Part shown: positions 1 through 10,000 of the stretch, piece by piece
Layout: each line of letters starts with the position of its first letter
Position numbering within the stretch: the first letter of the stretch is position 1
Source of the DNA: Phymatolithon calcareum
Lineage: Eukaryota; Rhodophyta; Florideophyceae; Hapalidiales
Direction of reading: 5' to 3'
Assembly: GCA_977006965.1 (NCBI GenBank)
Contig: OZ345359.1
Coordinates: 1,550,001 to 1,614,000 of the forward strand
Length of the DNA stretch: 64,000 nucleotides
The notes under the pieces: generated by a model
What the model was told of the DNA's origin: nothing
Databases searched by the model: none
Seen by the model: the letters and a program-made list of their open reading frames with translations, nothing else
Made by a program: the position numbers and the translations under genes

Positions 1-324
1 ACGCCCAGTATCTCTGGGGAGCTGAATTTCTTGGCGCATGTTGGATAGGTTACATGTGATGGTGTCAATCCTCCACTTCAAAATAAAGGCAGCTCACAGC
101 GGGGTACCTCCTCGACACAGTGTGAGACATCGCCAGCAGGTTTTGTTTTTCGTCCTCCTAAACGAAGGAGGACGCGTACGCTAGTTCGGCGAACTTGCAA
201 AATTGTAGACTTACCTCAATTTGTCACACTCTTCCTGTGAGTGCTCGACTGCTATGATCAGTGCTAGGCTCTGGTTGCACAGTTTCGAGGCAACAAGAAA
301 GTTTGCAGAAGATGCCGGCTAGAC
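1..324. other. Spacer, no gene seen
   Basis: There is no convincing coding stretch here. It precedes a decayed reverse transcriptase and may be the equally decayed upstream part of the same element, but I could not align it to the better-preserved LINE copies near 47-57 kb. Confidence 0.4.
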
Positions 325-1600
325 GTGCCACTTGGACTTGAATACAGCGTACAGCTCCTGGTCAGGAAGGTTGTAGATTCCGTCCTGGACTCTTACATAC
401 GGAAGCACTATCGCTTCAACAAGGCACAACTTGGCTTTCAGAGGAATAAGAAGACTCATTTGGCGATACGCCGCGCAAAAATACATTGCGTCAAGGCCAC
501 CCGTACGCTGTACTCCTCGACTCATCAGCAGCTTATGACAGCTTCCGGAGGGACATCCTCCTGGAAAGACTAAAGAGCAAATTGCCACCCCAAATGACAA
601 GGATGGTATCATATCTTCAAAAGCCGTCGTTGATCACGTCGGAAAGAGAAGAAACGAAAACCTGGTGCATATTTGAAGGAGGGGTTCTGCAAGCGCCCCC
701 TTTCATTCCTTGTCTTTAGAACATATTCATTTATACGTTCGCCGAAGCCACCGACAAACTAACAGGAACCGTGATGGAGGAGCAAGCGCAGTTCTTTTCT
801 CATGACGTTCTCCTTCAAGCCAAGAACGCCAAAGGGATGCAAAAACTCTTGAACATAGCGTCAACGTGGGCCCACGAAAACTCCATGAGATGGAACACCA
901 AGCCAGGAAAGAGTGAGGCTCTTAAGTACAATGAAGTTGCGCCAGACGCTGCAGGAATAGGCGACCTAAATTCCGGTATAAGTTATGAGAGAAGGAAGTA
1001 CGCAATGTGCTTCCAACAAACCCCATGACTGAAAAACATTCGGAAGCCTACTTAAGCAGTTCCCCCTTCGTAGTTTTATTAGAGAGCATCTCATCATCTC
1101 ATCAGAGAGAGATAACCCTTTTTCAAGATAAACCCAACCTTATCTTTACACTCTCAGTGATTACAGGAGTCACCGTCGACACTGCAATCTCAAGAGTTCG
1201 GAATGTGGTTGGATCCATCCACAAACTACACCATATTTGCGCAAATGCTAGTGAATTCCAGCCAGCCACGAGTATCAGGATTCTCAAGTCGTTGATTCTC
1301 TCTAAATGGGAGTATGCCATCTGTTTACCCCGATGACCACGCCGTTCCAAGCAGCGATCCAAGCAGAATAGGGTCTTTTCTACAAGTACGTATTTGGAAA
1401 ATAGGCCGAACATCGAAGAGAGCAGATGCGCGTGCTCTGCCCACTCGCCAGCCCGGGGATGAGGAGAGCACACTAGGCTGGAAGGTTCGCTTTGGGCCTA
1501 GTAAGATGGATGAAGTACCTGGAAGACGCAGAAGAGTATGGAGGAAGAGAAGAGGATTTGGCATACGCATCAAAGGATACTGCGCATCTTAGAGAAGAGG
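325..1600 (+). pseudogene. Decayed non-LTR (LINE-type) reverse transcriptase
   Basis: Pieces in different frames match, in order, the reverse transcriptase of the better-preserved LINE at 53-57 kb. The fingers segment ending in LGFQRNK lies near 330-450. An AYDS segment equivalent to the AYDT metal-binding motif lies near 530. A segment equivalent to ADDVLL reads SHDVLL near 800, so the catalytic Asp-Asp pair is damaged. The following MRWNTKPGKSE matches the LINE, and a thumb-like segment ending in KWEYA lies near 1310. Frame changes and stops separate the pieces, so it cannot be functional. Sequence divergence suggests a different or much older element than the 47-58 kb copies. The 3' limit is approximate. 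Confidence 0.65.
1098..1172 (+). repeat. Fragment resembling the coiled-coil unit leader
   Basis: The short strings AGAGAGAT, TTTTCAAGATAA and CTCAGTGATTACA occur in the same order as in the leader of the repeat unit at 43613-43657, with extra bases between them. The fragment sits inside the reverse transcriptase relic. It could be a remnant insertion of the same family or chance similarity. Confidence 0.3.
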
Positions 1601-1839
1601 AGGGCCTTAAAGGAGCTTCAAGACAAGCAAGCAGAACGGCATGGCGTCGAAGAGACGCCGACTAGAGGAAACCATTAAAGGATGGAAGGAGGAAGAAGAG
1701 GGGCGGATATTAAAAGTCCAATAGACGAGCCGAAAAATATACGAGGAGTGCTACATATAAGAGATAGAAGCAGGCGTCCAAGATGCCCAATAGTGATTCT
1801 CATAAATGACCCGCTGTGTAGAAAATCGACCTTGGCCAC

Positions 1840-1930
1840 ATACTTTTGGCATGTATGCGACAACTCAACTTTCAGTGGCGCATACGAGAGAGGGGTTGGT
1901 GTGCTCGGGAAGAAAAACAGACCTGAATGA
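1840..1930 (+). repeat. Diverged dispersed repeat, copy 1
   Basis: This segment resembles 5248-5325: both contain GGC(A/G)TG(T/C)ATGC, then CAACT near GGCGCAT and CGAGAGAGG, then a GAAAAAC tail. The similarity is about 80 bases and clearly diverged. The family and the boundaries are unknown. Confidence 0.4.
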
Positions 1931-2699
1931 AAAACAAGGTGCCCAGGAAAGGAGGAATATCAAAAGGTGCAGGATTTTTTTGGTGAAAAAGTGGAACAGA
2001 GTGTTGAAGTCGATGAAGCGGTGTTTAAAATTTGATGGCGATTGAAAGACGGGAAGTGGTGTGCAAACGGGGACGTTTGGGCTGGAGCGGGACGCAAGAT
2101 GGGAGTCACGTAAATGATAAGTACGAAAAAATTGTGAACATAAACGCGGATGGACGATGCGTTTGCGGTTTTGGGAGGTGGGAATTGTGAAGACGACGTG
2201 GTATAGAAAGTGGACGGGTAGGGCGGATACTGTTTGTTTTTTTGTTTGTTTATTGCAGGTTATTCGAATTACACAAAGTGTACATTATTCAACATCTAGA
2301 GTCTGTGTGACGAACACCCTCAAATGACGGTGGATTTAAAAGCTCGAAAAAGTTTGTAAACAGAATGCGGAACAGATTTTGAGCGCCATATTCGGAAAGG
2401 AGACCTTTTGTTCTTGGTGGGGAGTATCCATTTAACTACCTTAAAGTCATGTCGTTCGCTGATAGGAATGAAAATCTGCTGGTCACTCAGAAAAAATATA
2501 TCTGCCATGCCTCGAGAAAAAGACCCGCGCCGGGTGGTCGGTGCGGCCGTACACACCAAAGAAACATCAGTGACAAGTCCTGCACAGTTCTGCAGACTAT
2601 GCGGAGCATTTTCCAGTTCAAAAAAGGTGACCGGCACGGTTCAAAAGGTGTAAGATGATGAAATCGAGGGTCGCTCGAGCACGTCACTTCGCATGAAAT

Positions 2700-3500
2700 G
2701 GGTCCTTGTTCAGAAACCAATCGAAAAGACTAAGATTAAGGCTATCAAGATTTTCAGCATCAAGGCGGGGAAGGCTGACAAATTGTTCCTCTCGAATGCT
2801 TGTATCGAGTCCCACCAGGCAAAATTCTGTACCTCGAACGCTGGCTTACAGTACTCGCGGTCGAACATCTTCTTCGCCAAACGCCGAGTTTTGCGTTCAG
2901 CATCAAGCACACTCTCGACAGAAGGCAACATCAACAGGAGCTCTGAACGCCCTATTGCGGGTTCCCTCGCCTACACCCTGCATGATTCTTGGGACCAATA
3001 ATTGCAAGAGGAGCTTGATGTCATTGCGCCAGACCGTGAGCAGAGTATATTTGCTCATGGAGTGCCTTGGTTCGAGCGCCAAGTTCTATGTTCAATTGGG
3101 GGAAGGATTCGGCGACAGTTCTAGAAAGTTCGCACTATAAATAGAGATGTTATATTCGAGAACGGTGGCATCGGGTTCCACATATCGTAGGATTCCTTCA
3201 TGATGATGTTTCGCCGAGTGCAGCTGCGAACAATCGTTGCTTAGGTATCCGCTAAGCTGAAACGAATATGAAGAACGGAGGCTAAGATTTTCGGAATACT
3301 CGACCTCATGAGTTCGGCGCAAAGAGATTTTTGGAAGTTTTCTATGGGGAACAAGTATATCTTCACTCCTTCATTTTCAAGCAGTGAGATGACCAGAGCC
3401 AGGTTCTCCGAGTACCTCCGGTGCGTCACATTCACCGTGCAATCAAGTGAACATGGCACTATGCCTTCCGTACAGTACCGGTGGGCGCTCGTTCAGGATT
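2700..3500 (-). pseudogene. Possible Ty3/gypsy-type retroelement relic
   Basis: Read on the minus strand around 3330-3480, one frame gives YSENLALVISLLENEGVKI. This resembles the segment after the catalytic motif of Ty3-type reverse transcriptases, where a His-Leu helix is followed by GLKL and a lysine-rich stretch. The expected Asp-Asp motif just upstream is not intact. Further fragments continue on the same strand to about 2700 with many breaks. This is a weak call based on one segment; chance similarity is possible. Confidence 0.3.
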
Positions 3501-3514
3501 TTATCGATGCTAAA

Positions 3515-3556
3515 TTGGGTTTTTTGTGATCATTAAAATGATCACAAAAAACCCAA
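3515..3556. repeat. Perfect inverted repeat, 20-base arms
   Basis: The arms at 3515-3534 and 3537-3556 are exact reverse complements separated by two bases (AA). No element ends or target duplications are visible around it. It resembles the palindromes near 34.9 kb and 42.3 kb. Confidence 0.9.
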
Positions 3557-4370
3557 CGTGTCTCTGTTAGACCTGGTTTTGCTTTGCCAAGTATCTCATG
3601 GTATGGAAACGGAGGCCATTGGATTGAAAATGGCCTCCTTCAGGACATCGCCATCTACAATAAAACGGAGAAAGGTTGCGAGTTACAGAATTCAGACCAA
3701 GGAAAAAGTGAGATAATGCTGAATCTTAATCTGGGTACCACGACAGAGGGCGAGAAGCAAAACGCTTTGGGAGGTGAAACTGCCCATAGTACAATTGTGC
3801 TGCGCCGTCTTGTGACCCTATACTCTTGTACAAGGCGCCTTGTCCTCCGGGATTCACTCTGCCTCGCACAATAATCATCGATGTTCAGTACTCCAAAAGG
3901 TATATTTGCCCCAAGGGCGGTGTTGAAACCCTGTAACTCCTCCGAAAATGGAAAAGTAAGGCACAGGTGTCATGATGACTACTTTAGCTGTTCAAAACAA
4001 CTGCAGAGTCTGACAAGTCAAGGAATTAACCCTCGTGTTCTCATCATGAAGTAGACTTGCTGGCGCCGCAATCAACATATGTGGCACTTCAGCAGGTAGA
4101 AACTGTTTTGCTAAGCATGCTGAACACATCCATGAGCTTGATGCCTTTGATGAGCCCATTAATGAGTAGCTTTCATTGGCAAAAATAATTGATTCTCATT
4201 CCCTCAATTGAGGGAAAATTCCCGTCACATAGACACTAGGGGTCCTCTAAATGTTCCTGATATGGATCCATTCCTGGTACTGGCGTATCTGCTTCGCGCT
4301 AGTACTGCTGCACACCACTCCACGGCGACATCCGTGTGCCCTTTGCGGAACGTTAATTCAATTCTTGCTT

Positions 4371-4474
4371 GTGACACGACTCGAACCGGCGACCTCAACA
4401 TTCCTGCCTGTATCATACCGAAATATGCGCACAGGTGCGCGGAGGCAGTTGTACCACTATACCACAGGTGGTGG
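4371..4474 (-). tRNA. tRNA-Gly-like sequence, intron-bearing or defective
   Basis: On the minus strand there is TGTGGTATAGTGGTA, a textbook tRNA-Gly 5' half with the A box, and about 65 bases later GGTTCGAGTC, a good B box. Between them CTGCC and GGCAG can pair as an anticodon stem enclosing about 35 bases. That would be a normal loop plus about 28 extra bases and could yield a CCC anticodon after splicing. However, the T-stem pairs poorly and the sequences flanking the two halves do not form an acceptor stem. It may be a pseudo-tRNA or a tRNA-derived SINE head rather than a working gene. Confidence 0.35.
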
Positions 4475-5098
4475 ATACTGTTTATTAACCCTTTTCGGGA
4501 TGTAACTCCAGTGTAGAGTAGTGTCCCATGGAAGGCGATTGCGCACGAAATTTTTGATTCTGGATGTTTACGAGGCAAGTACTCGATGGATGCATGGTTT
4601 GTTGTGACGATGGCTACATTGGATCAGTCGTGCGAGTGTGGTGTGGTTGAACAGATCAGTGGGCTTTGCTCTATTTGTGGGCAGCCTTTCACTGGACAGG
4701 CGGTCACTGAGCAGTGTGTGCTCAAGGCGTACTGAACTACTTTTCGCTAGTTGCAAAAGTGGAATGTTGAAGCAAACCGGCTATCAACATGATGTGTTGA
4801 TGTGGGTGAGCAACCTTATGTGCTGCGTTGGTCGACTTGAGTGTTTTGGTTAAACAGACAGGGTGTCAGGAAAGAGATGTTGGGTGTCGTGATGGAAGCG
4901 TTGTCCAAGTTGCGGAAAAGAAGCAATAGTACAGAAGAAAACGAAAGTGTGTGTGAGGACAAATCTGGTTGTTGACAGACCTGTTAGAATTACAGTGAGG
5001 ACGTGAATGGTGGCTGCATCGTTTAAGAGCGCTCCCGATGTGATGCATGGTCGCAAGCACAGTAGGAATCGTTTCTGTGGAAGCAGGGCAGATTGTTC

Positions 5099-5190
5099 GG
5101 GCCTTTAGCTCAAACGCGGGGACGCGGGGCAGTTGGTAGAGTGCGCGCTTAGCATGTGCGAGGTACCGAGATCGAAGCCCGGAAGGTCCA
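5099..5190 (+). tRNA. tRNA-Ala (AGC) with a 19-base D-loop insertion
   Basis: The acceptor strands at 5099-5105 and 5183-5189 pair over all seven positions, including the G3-U70 wobble that identifies tRNA-Ala; the discriminator base A is at 5190. TA at 5106-5107 is followed by a D-stem GCTC (5108-5111) pairing with GAGT (5139-5142). The anticodon stem CGCGC/GTGCG encloses the loop TTAGCAT, with anticodon AGC. The T-arm carries the B box GATCGAAGC and has one mismatched pair. The D-loop is 27 bases instead of 8. Removing about 19 bases (5112-5130, a tandem ACGCGGGG) restores a 73-base tRNA and an intact A box. Insertions at this place are known as ectopic tRNA introns in the red alga Cyanidioschyzon; splicing here is inferred. 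Confidence 0.85.
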
Positions 5191-5236
5191 TACAACGTGG
5201 GTAACTGCAGTGCAGGGGAGGCTACTGTGCGAAAGA

Positions 5237-5242
5237 TTTTTT
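5237..5242 (+). terminator. Possible RNA polymerase III terminator
   Basis: A run of six T residues lies 47 bases after the tRNA-Ala 3' end and is the first T-run of adequate length downstream. It is distant for a tRNA gene, so the call is tentative. Confidence 0.3.
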
Positions 5243-5247
5243 GATAA

Positions 5248-5325
5248 TTTGGCGTGCATGCAACAACACAACTTAGCGGCGCATGCGAGAGAGGTGTCGG
5301 TGTGACCAGGATGAAAAACGAATCG
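5248..5325 (+). repeat. Diverged dispersed repeat, copy 2
   Basis: This is the partner of the repeat near 1840-1930. It begins about 60 bases after the tRNA-Ala gene. No coding function can be assigned. Confidence 0.4.
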
Positions 5326-5485
5326 TTTAGCACTGAAAAAAGCAGCATTGCTAGTGGGGACTGGAAGGTTGTGGGAAACGCAAAGCTGGCCAGAATTTCA
5401 ATGCATCCGATTATTGAGTTAATTACAAATCAAAATTGCAATTTTAATCCATGGATTAATCTTCTTTCTTGAATTATGTTTTTGA

Positions 5486-6838
5486 ATGTCAATCTTGATT
5501 GTACTTTCACATTCCGTTGCAATGGTTGTGGAGCGTCTTAACTCATCGACACTTTTGGCACACCGTGTTTTGCAGCAGTCGTTATCTATCGTCCTGTTTG
5601 TGGCAGTCTGGTCGTACGAGAGCTTTCAGGTACAAGATTCATTTGAGCAGCTATCACAAGAACTGAACTGCTCTAGCGTCGCGTTCCTCGAGCTTGACGT
5701 CCCGATTTTCGAGGTGCATAGAAGCCGTCCAAAAGATCCATTCAAATCTTTGCTGTGGCTTCGTCCACAAGAAAGCAATCCACATCATGTCGCATACAAC
5801 ATCACTGCCGGTCTTCCCTGGTTCCCTGCGATGAGGGTTGTCGAGGCGGAAGCTGGTCGCATTCGCCATACACGAACATATCGCGGCTCATTTGCACCCT
5901 CCTCTTTGCGCAAGTTTCTTGGTCAGTACTGCCAAGACTCGCGTAAGTCTGATGTACAATCTTCGTCCATCGTTTTGCCGAGCGAATTCTTCGAGTTGGT
6001 GCACGCCCGATCCCCAACAGCTGCGAAAGGAGTCCTAATTTTTTTGGACAATAATGCGAAGGACATCCCATCTATTTGGGAAGCGGCAATTGCGAAAATT
6101 GAAAGCCATAGTAGACCTTCCTCCCGGCAGTGCAGGAAAAATGAGGGCAATGGACGTTATCGCGGATGGCGCTTGGCTGTGTTCAATAAGTCTGAGTTTC
6201 GTGCGTTGGCTGAGAGATTCAATATTGCTCCAGCTGCGCGTGAAAATTCAATTGTTCTCTTGGACGCATACTTGGAGAAAGTTGAAGTACTCTCTTGTTT
6301 AAAGATTTGGACGATCGATGAGGCGGCCACAGCGCTGACCAATTTTGACGGAGAGGGGAATGGTACCTGGCATGTTCCAGACAGAGTAACTGACAAGAAA
6401 GACATTTTCCGAGTCGTCGGCGCCGTTCCTGAGTGGCTCTCGCAATGCGCGAGGATGGGACGTCTTGTTCCTATCGCATGCACTTACAATCAAGAGCTGT
6501 GTTCAAGGCAAAACTTGACAATGATGTCGAGCTTTTCTGAGCTAAGGCTAAATACGACGGTCTGGGTCGTATTTTTCGAGCCCTCGTGTGGTTTTTGTCA
6601 ACGCGTAATGCCTTCATTAATGTCATTTGCCCAAAGAGCTGCTCAAGAAGGACTCGACGCGCGGGTCTTTTCAATGTCAAAATTCTCACTTCTGCCTGCC
6701 GCCATCGATCATTTTGTGGATGGCTTTCCGACTGTTCTTCTTGTCCGAGGCCAAGATCGGAGGAGACAAGTCAGGGAGTACACCGGTTCGTACGAGGTTG
6801 ATGATCTTTTGAGTCACGCTCGAGATTCTCGGCGATAG
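5486..6838 (+). CDS. Secretory-pathway thioredoxin/PDI-like protein
   Basis: The frame is 450 residues from the first ATG. A second ATG at 5522 gives 438 residues and puts the hydrophobic stretch SLSIVLFVAVW nearer the N-terminus, so it may be the true start. That stretch looks like a signal peptide or anchor. Near the C-terminus is a thioredoxin fold: FFEPSCGFCQRVMP with a CGFC redox motif (about residues 368-371 from the first ATG), then GFPTVLL with the cis-proline. The N-terminal half may hold a diverged second thioredoxin fold. Several Asn-X-Ser/Thr sites (NITA, NGTW, NLTM, NTTV) suit an ER lumenal protein. It ends in DSRR, not KDEL, so ER retention is not shown. The likely role is disulfide exchange during protein folding; the exact PDI class is not resolved. 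Confidence 0.75.
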   Translation: MSILIVLSHSVAMVVERLNSSTLLAHRVLQQSLSIVLFVAVWSYESFQVQDSFEQLSQELNCSSVAFLELDVPIFEVHRSRPKDPFKSLLWLRPQESNPHHVAYNITAGLPWFPAMRVVEAEAGRIRHTRTYRGSFAPSSLRKFLGQYCQDSRKSDVQSSSIVLPSEFFELVHARSPTAAKGVLIFLDNNAKDIPSIWEAAIAKIESHSRPSSRQCRKNEGNGRYRGWRLAVFNKSEFRALAERFNIAPAARENSIVLLDAYLEKVEVLSCLKIWTIDEAATALTNFDGEGNGTWHVPDRVTDKKDIFRVVGAVPEWLSQCARMGRLVPIACTYNQELCSRQNLTMMSSFSELRLNTTVWVVFFEPSCGFCQRVMPSLMSFAQRAAQEGLDARVFSMSKFSLLPAAIDHFVDGFPTVLLVRGQDRRRQVREYTGSYEVDDLLSHARDSRR

Positions 6839-7094
6839 TTGTTTCCCATTCCAACCTCAGTTTCTTGAGCCGGCGCTCGCTTGTATTCTTTCCTATTCTA
6901 ACTTTCTCACACTGGTTATTACGTCTCGACGCCAACTTGCGATTCGAGACTTGCACCATGGCGTGCAAGCAGTGTGCGTTGCCTCGCGTCCTAACTGAAC
7001 AAACAATCTTACATCGAAGTTAGTTTTTATAATACATAGAGGTATTACCAAAGCGTTTTTGCTGCTCTGTATACACCTCGAAACCTAATTCCTG
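6839..7094. other. Spacer between convergent genes
   Basis: These 256 bases lie between the stop codons of two convergent genes. I see no gene or repeat. Confidence 0.6.
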
Positions 7095-10000
7095 TTACAC
7101 GTCACGTCCAAGCAAGGCAGTTCTAACCAGAGAAAGGTCTTGCACGGGAATCTGGAAGCGTACGGCGGACCACATCTGCTGCAATAGTGTACGAACGTTA
7201 TCCCCCGAATTAGAAAAATTAGAAGATTGTCTACGAATGCCGATCTGCTTAATGGAAGAATACAACCTGTCCCACAGTCCTGTTTCTTGAATATTCGCAA
7301 ATTGCACAGGCTGCAGTAGATCGCGCATGTAGCGCAAGGCACTTCTGAACTCTTGCGATGATATCGGCATGCGGGAAATAGGATCCTCGACAAGGGTGTG
7401 AAACGCTAAACGCCGCCATTCTCGCCCAGAATTTTCCAACAGTTTTCTGCGTGAAACACTGTTGTGGTCTGCTGCAACTGACATGAACGTAAACGGTTCG
7501 CGCTTCAAAAACTCAGGGAGAATCGTCTCGTCATTCCATGTGAAAAGACCACATAGATTATCAGCGTTTCCGCAAAGACGAACAAAGCGCAGAAAGCAAA
7601 TCCTAGCCTGGATATCTCGCTGATCGTAACCGACGGTGGCAAGGCCAGTGATAACGAGACTTTGAATCTGAGTTTGGGCAATTTCATGCGCTGCAGACCG
7701 CTTCTTGCGGAACTTGTTCAGTGCCTTTTGGAGAGACTCAGATATATCGTTCAAGAACTGAATCGACACCGATTTCTCATTGCCTACCCTTCCCCCGCGA
7801 TACTGGGATGAAGAGAGACTGAGCGATGCATGAATTACAAATAAGACAGATAAAACTTGAGTGTGTAGAAGACACTGCTCAGCGTCTTGAAGATCCCTGG
7901 ATGGACGGAAGAATGGTTGCGAATTTCCCCGCTCAAAGGTTCTTGGTTTGTTGCCACCATTCAAGGTGACGTATTTTCGGATGAAAGTCAGCAAATTAAG
8001 CACCTTTCCGGACGTCCACGACCGTAGTATCGCAGAGAAGCAGTCCACAAGCGCCTCCAAACGTCCCTGGCCATTGAGGTCTGTGACCGACATGCGAGCA
8101 CCACCGAGGTCAGCCGATGATGCAGCTTTGCACTTCCTTCCGTATTGCGTGGCAAAGAACCATTTCCCGATATTCGGACTTGTGGAAGCCGCACATTGAA
8201 TGCCATACGACAATGCTGGGAGAGTCTTGACCAACGGCGATTCAACGCTTTCCGAATACGTTACCACAAGAACAATGACCCATATGCCGAAAACAATCTC
8301 CTCCAGTCTCTCACTGATTTGGAGCAAAGAACGACTCCATGTGCTGTCCAAAAGGACACACCAAAATTTTGTTTGAATTAAAAGCTCAGTTTCCTTCGCA
8401 TCTCGTTGGCCTTGTCCGCTGAGAGGATGCTGAGAAATTGAAGGTGCTCGATGAGCTCCTCCAAGTTCCAGCACTGTCATGTTTGCATCCTGAATTACTT
8501 GCAACAAGCTTGTTGATGAATGCAGAGTATAATCAGGGCATGGTCCAATGCAGCACAGACCAAGAGTTCTTGCCAATGCTCGGCTGGCGACAATCCGCAT
8601 ATCCAAATCTGACTTTGATTCTGCTTGAGAGACACTTCGCTGAGTCATGCTGATGAAAGCCGTCAGCATACACTTCTTCACGTTCTTTGCAAAACAGTCA
8701 ATGCCAGAGACTGGGCCTTTGGCCTGTGAGGCAAACGGAATCGAAGACTGCGTGGACAAAACCATGCCTCGCTCTTCCCTCCTCATTCGTCCATGCGACT
8801 GCACGGTGCAAAGATCCAGACCCTGGTCAACGAACGAAACTATGACGGAGAGAATCGCGTGCCTTCCGCTTGACGCTGCTCCTGACTGATTGCTTCGGAT
8901 TTGAGCAACAAGTCCTGTGACAAATTTTCCAAGGCCACCGACAAACCTGCTCAAACTAACGAGCAAAGTGTCAACCGCTTCATGATTGGTATAAGAACCT
9001 TGATTAACGTTTTGGGTGAGATGACGTAACACGTCCACGAACGCAGATAATAGTTTCACGACGAGGTCAACAATTATTCTCTGCTGCACTCGCCATGCTT
9101 CCCGTTTCTCAATATTTCCAGCAAATTGTGTCTCCGGCTTTTCAAGATAATGCAAAGCCGCTGCTGCATTGGAGCAAATGTAGTCACTGTACACATGAAT
9201 GCTACTTCCGGAAGCGAGCAAGGTGCGACAGCGCAGCTTAATGGTTTCCAAAACGGAACTCCAGGAATTAAGTGCACTTGGCCCAAAAGATCGTGGGTCC
9301 GCACCAGCCTTCGAGATATCAGGCACCTTCGAAAACAGCATAGCGCGTAACAAGTCTTCCCTGCCATATCCACTTTTCACAATACTCTCAGAAACAGAGA
9401 GTGTAAGGCCAAGATGATGGGTTAGTGCCTTCGCAGGATCCTTAGAGCAGCCTTTGGATTTCACAAAGGACGCGCTGTGGCGCATGATCTTCGCAGATAG
9501 CTTAGAAGCCATACTTGATTCTTGCGCAATTAAAACCCAAGAGAGAAACATGACACAATCACATTCTGTTCGAAGATAATCCGGGAGGGAGCTCTGACGT
9601 GACCTTAAGTCACTGATATTCTTGAACTGAGCCAGGAACCGAGGAATTGTGGAGCATGAACAAGCAGAATCAAACTTGATGCAAATAGATCTCACAGCAT
9701 CAAGAGCTTTCAAGACAAATCCTGCTTCTACCTTCCAGAACCTATCTGCAAAGTCTGTGCATAATCTTCTCAACAACTTGAATAACACTTGTCTATGTTG
9801 CCCAACAGTGGGATACTTTCTCGCTAAGAGCGTTTTGAGAACGTTCTCGGTAGGTGCCCAATTCGGTACCAATGTTACTGCTGTTGCTTCCACAGGATTA
9901 GTCAGCTGGAAAGCAAAGAGGCCTCCAAGAGTAAGCAAAGACTCCAAGAGCTTCGTAATTCTTTTGTCCTCTGCGACGTACGCGGCCACAGTTCCATGAT

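Larger units (their letters stand above)
1600..4370. other. Degenerate spacer, probably old mobile DNA
   Basis: No intact gene is visible. The stretch contains a short repeat shared with about 5250, a possible Ty3-type relic on the minus strand, and a 20-base perfect inverted repeat, all listed separately. The remaining open frames are short and lack recognisable motifs. Confidence 0.4.

Noticed and set aside
4866-5348. 160-residue minus-strand open frame
   Set aside because: It runs antisense through the tRNA-Ala gene and its flanks; part of its sequence is just the tRNA read backwards.
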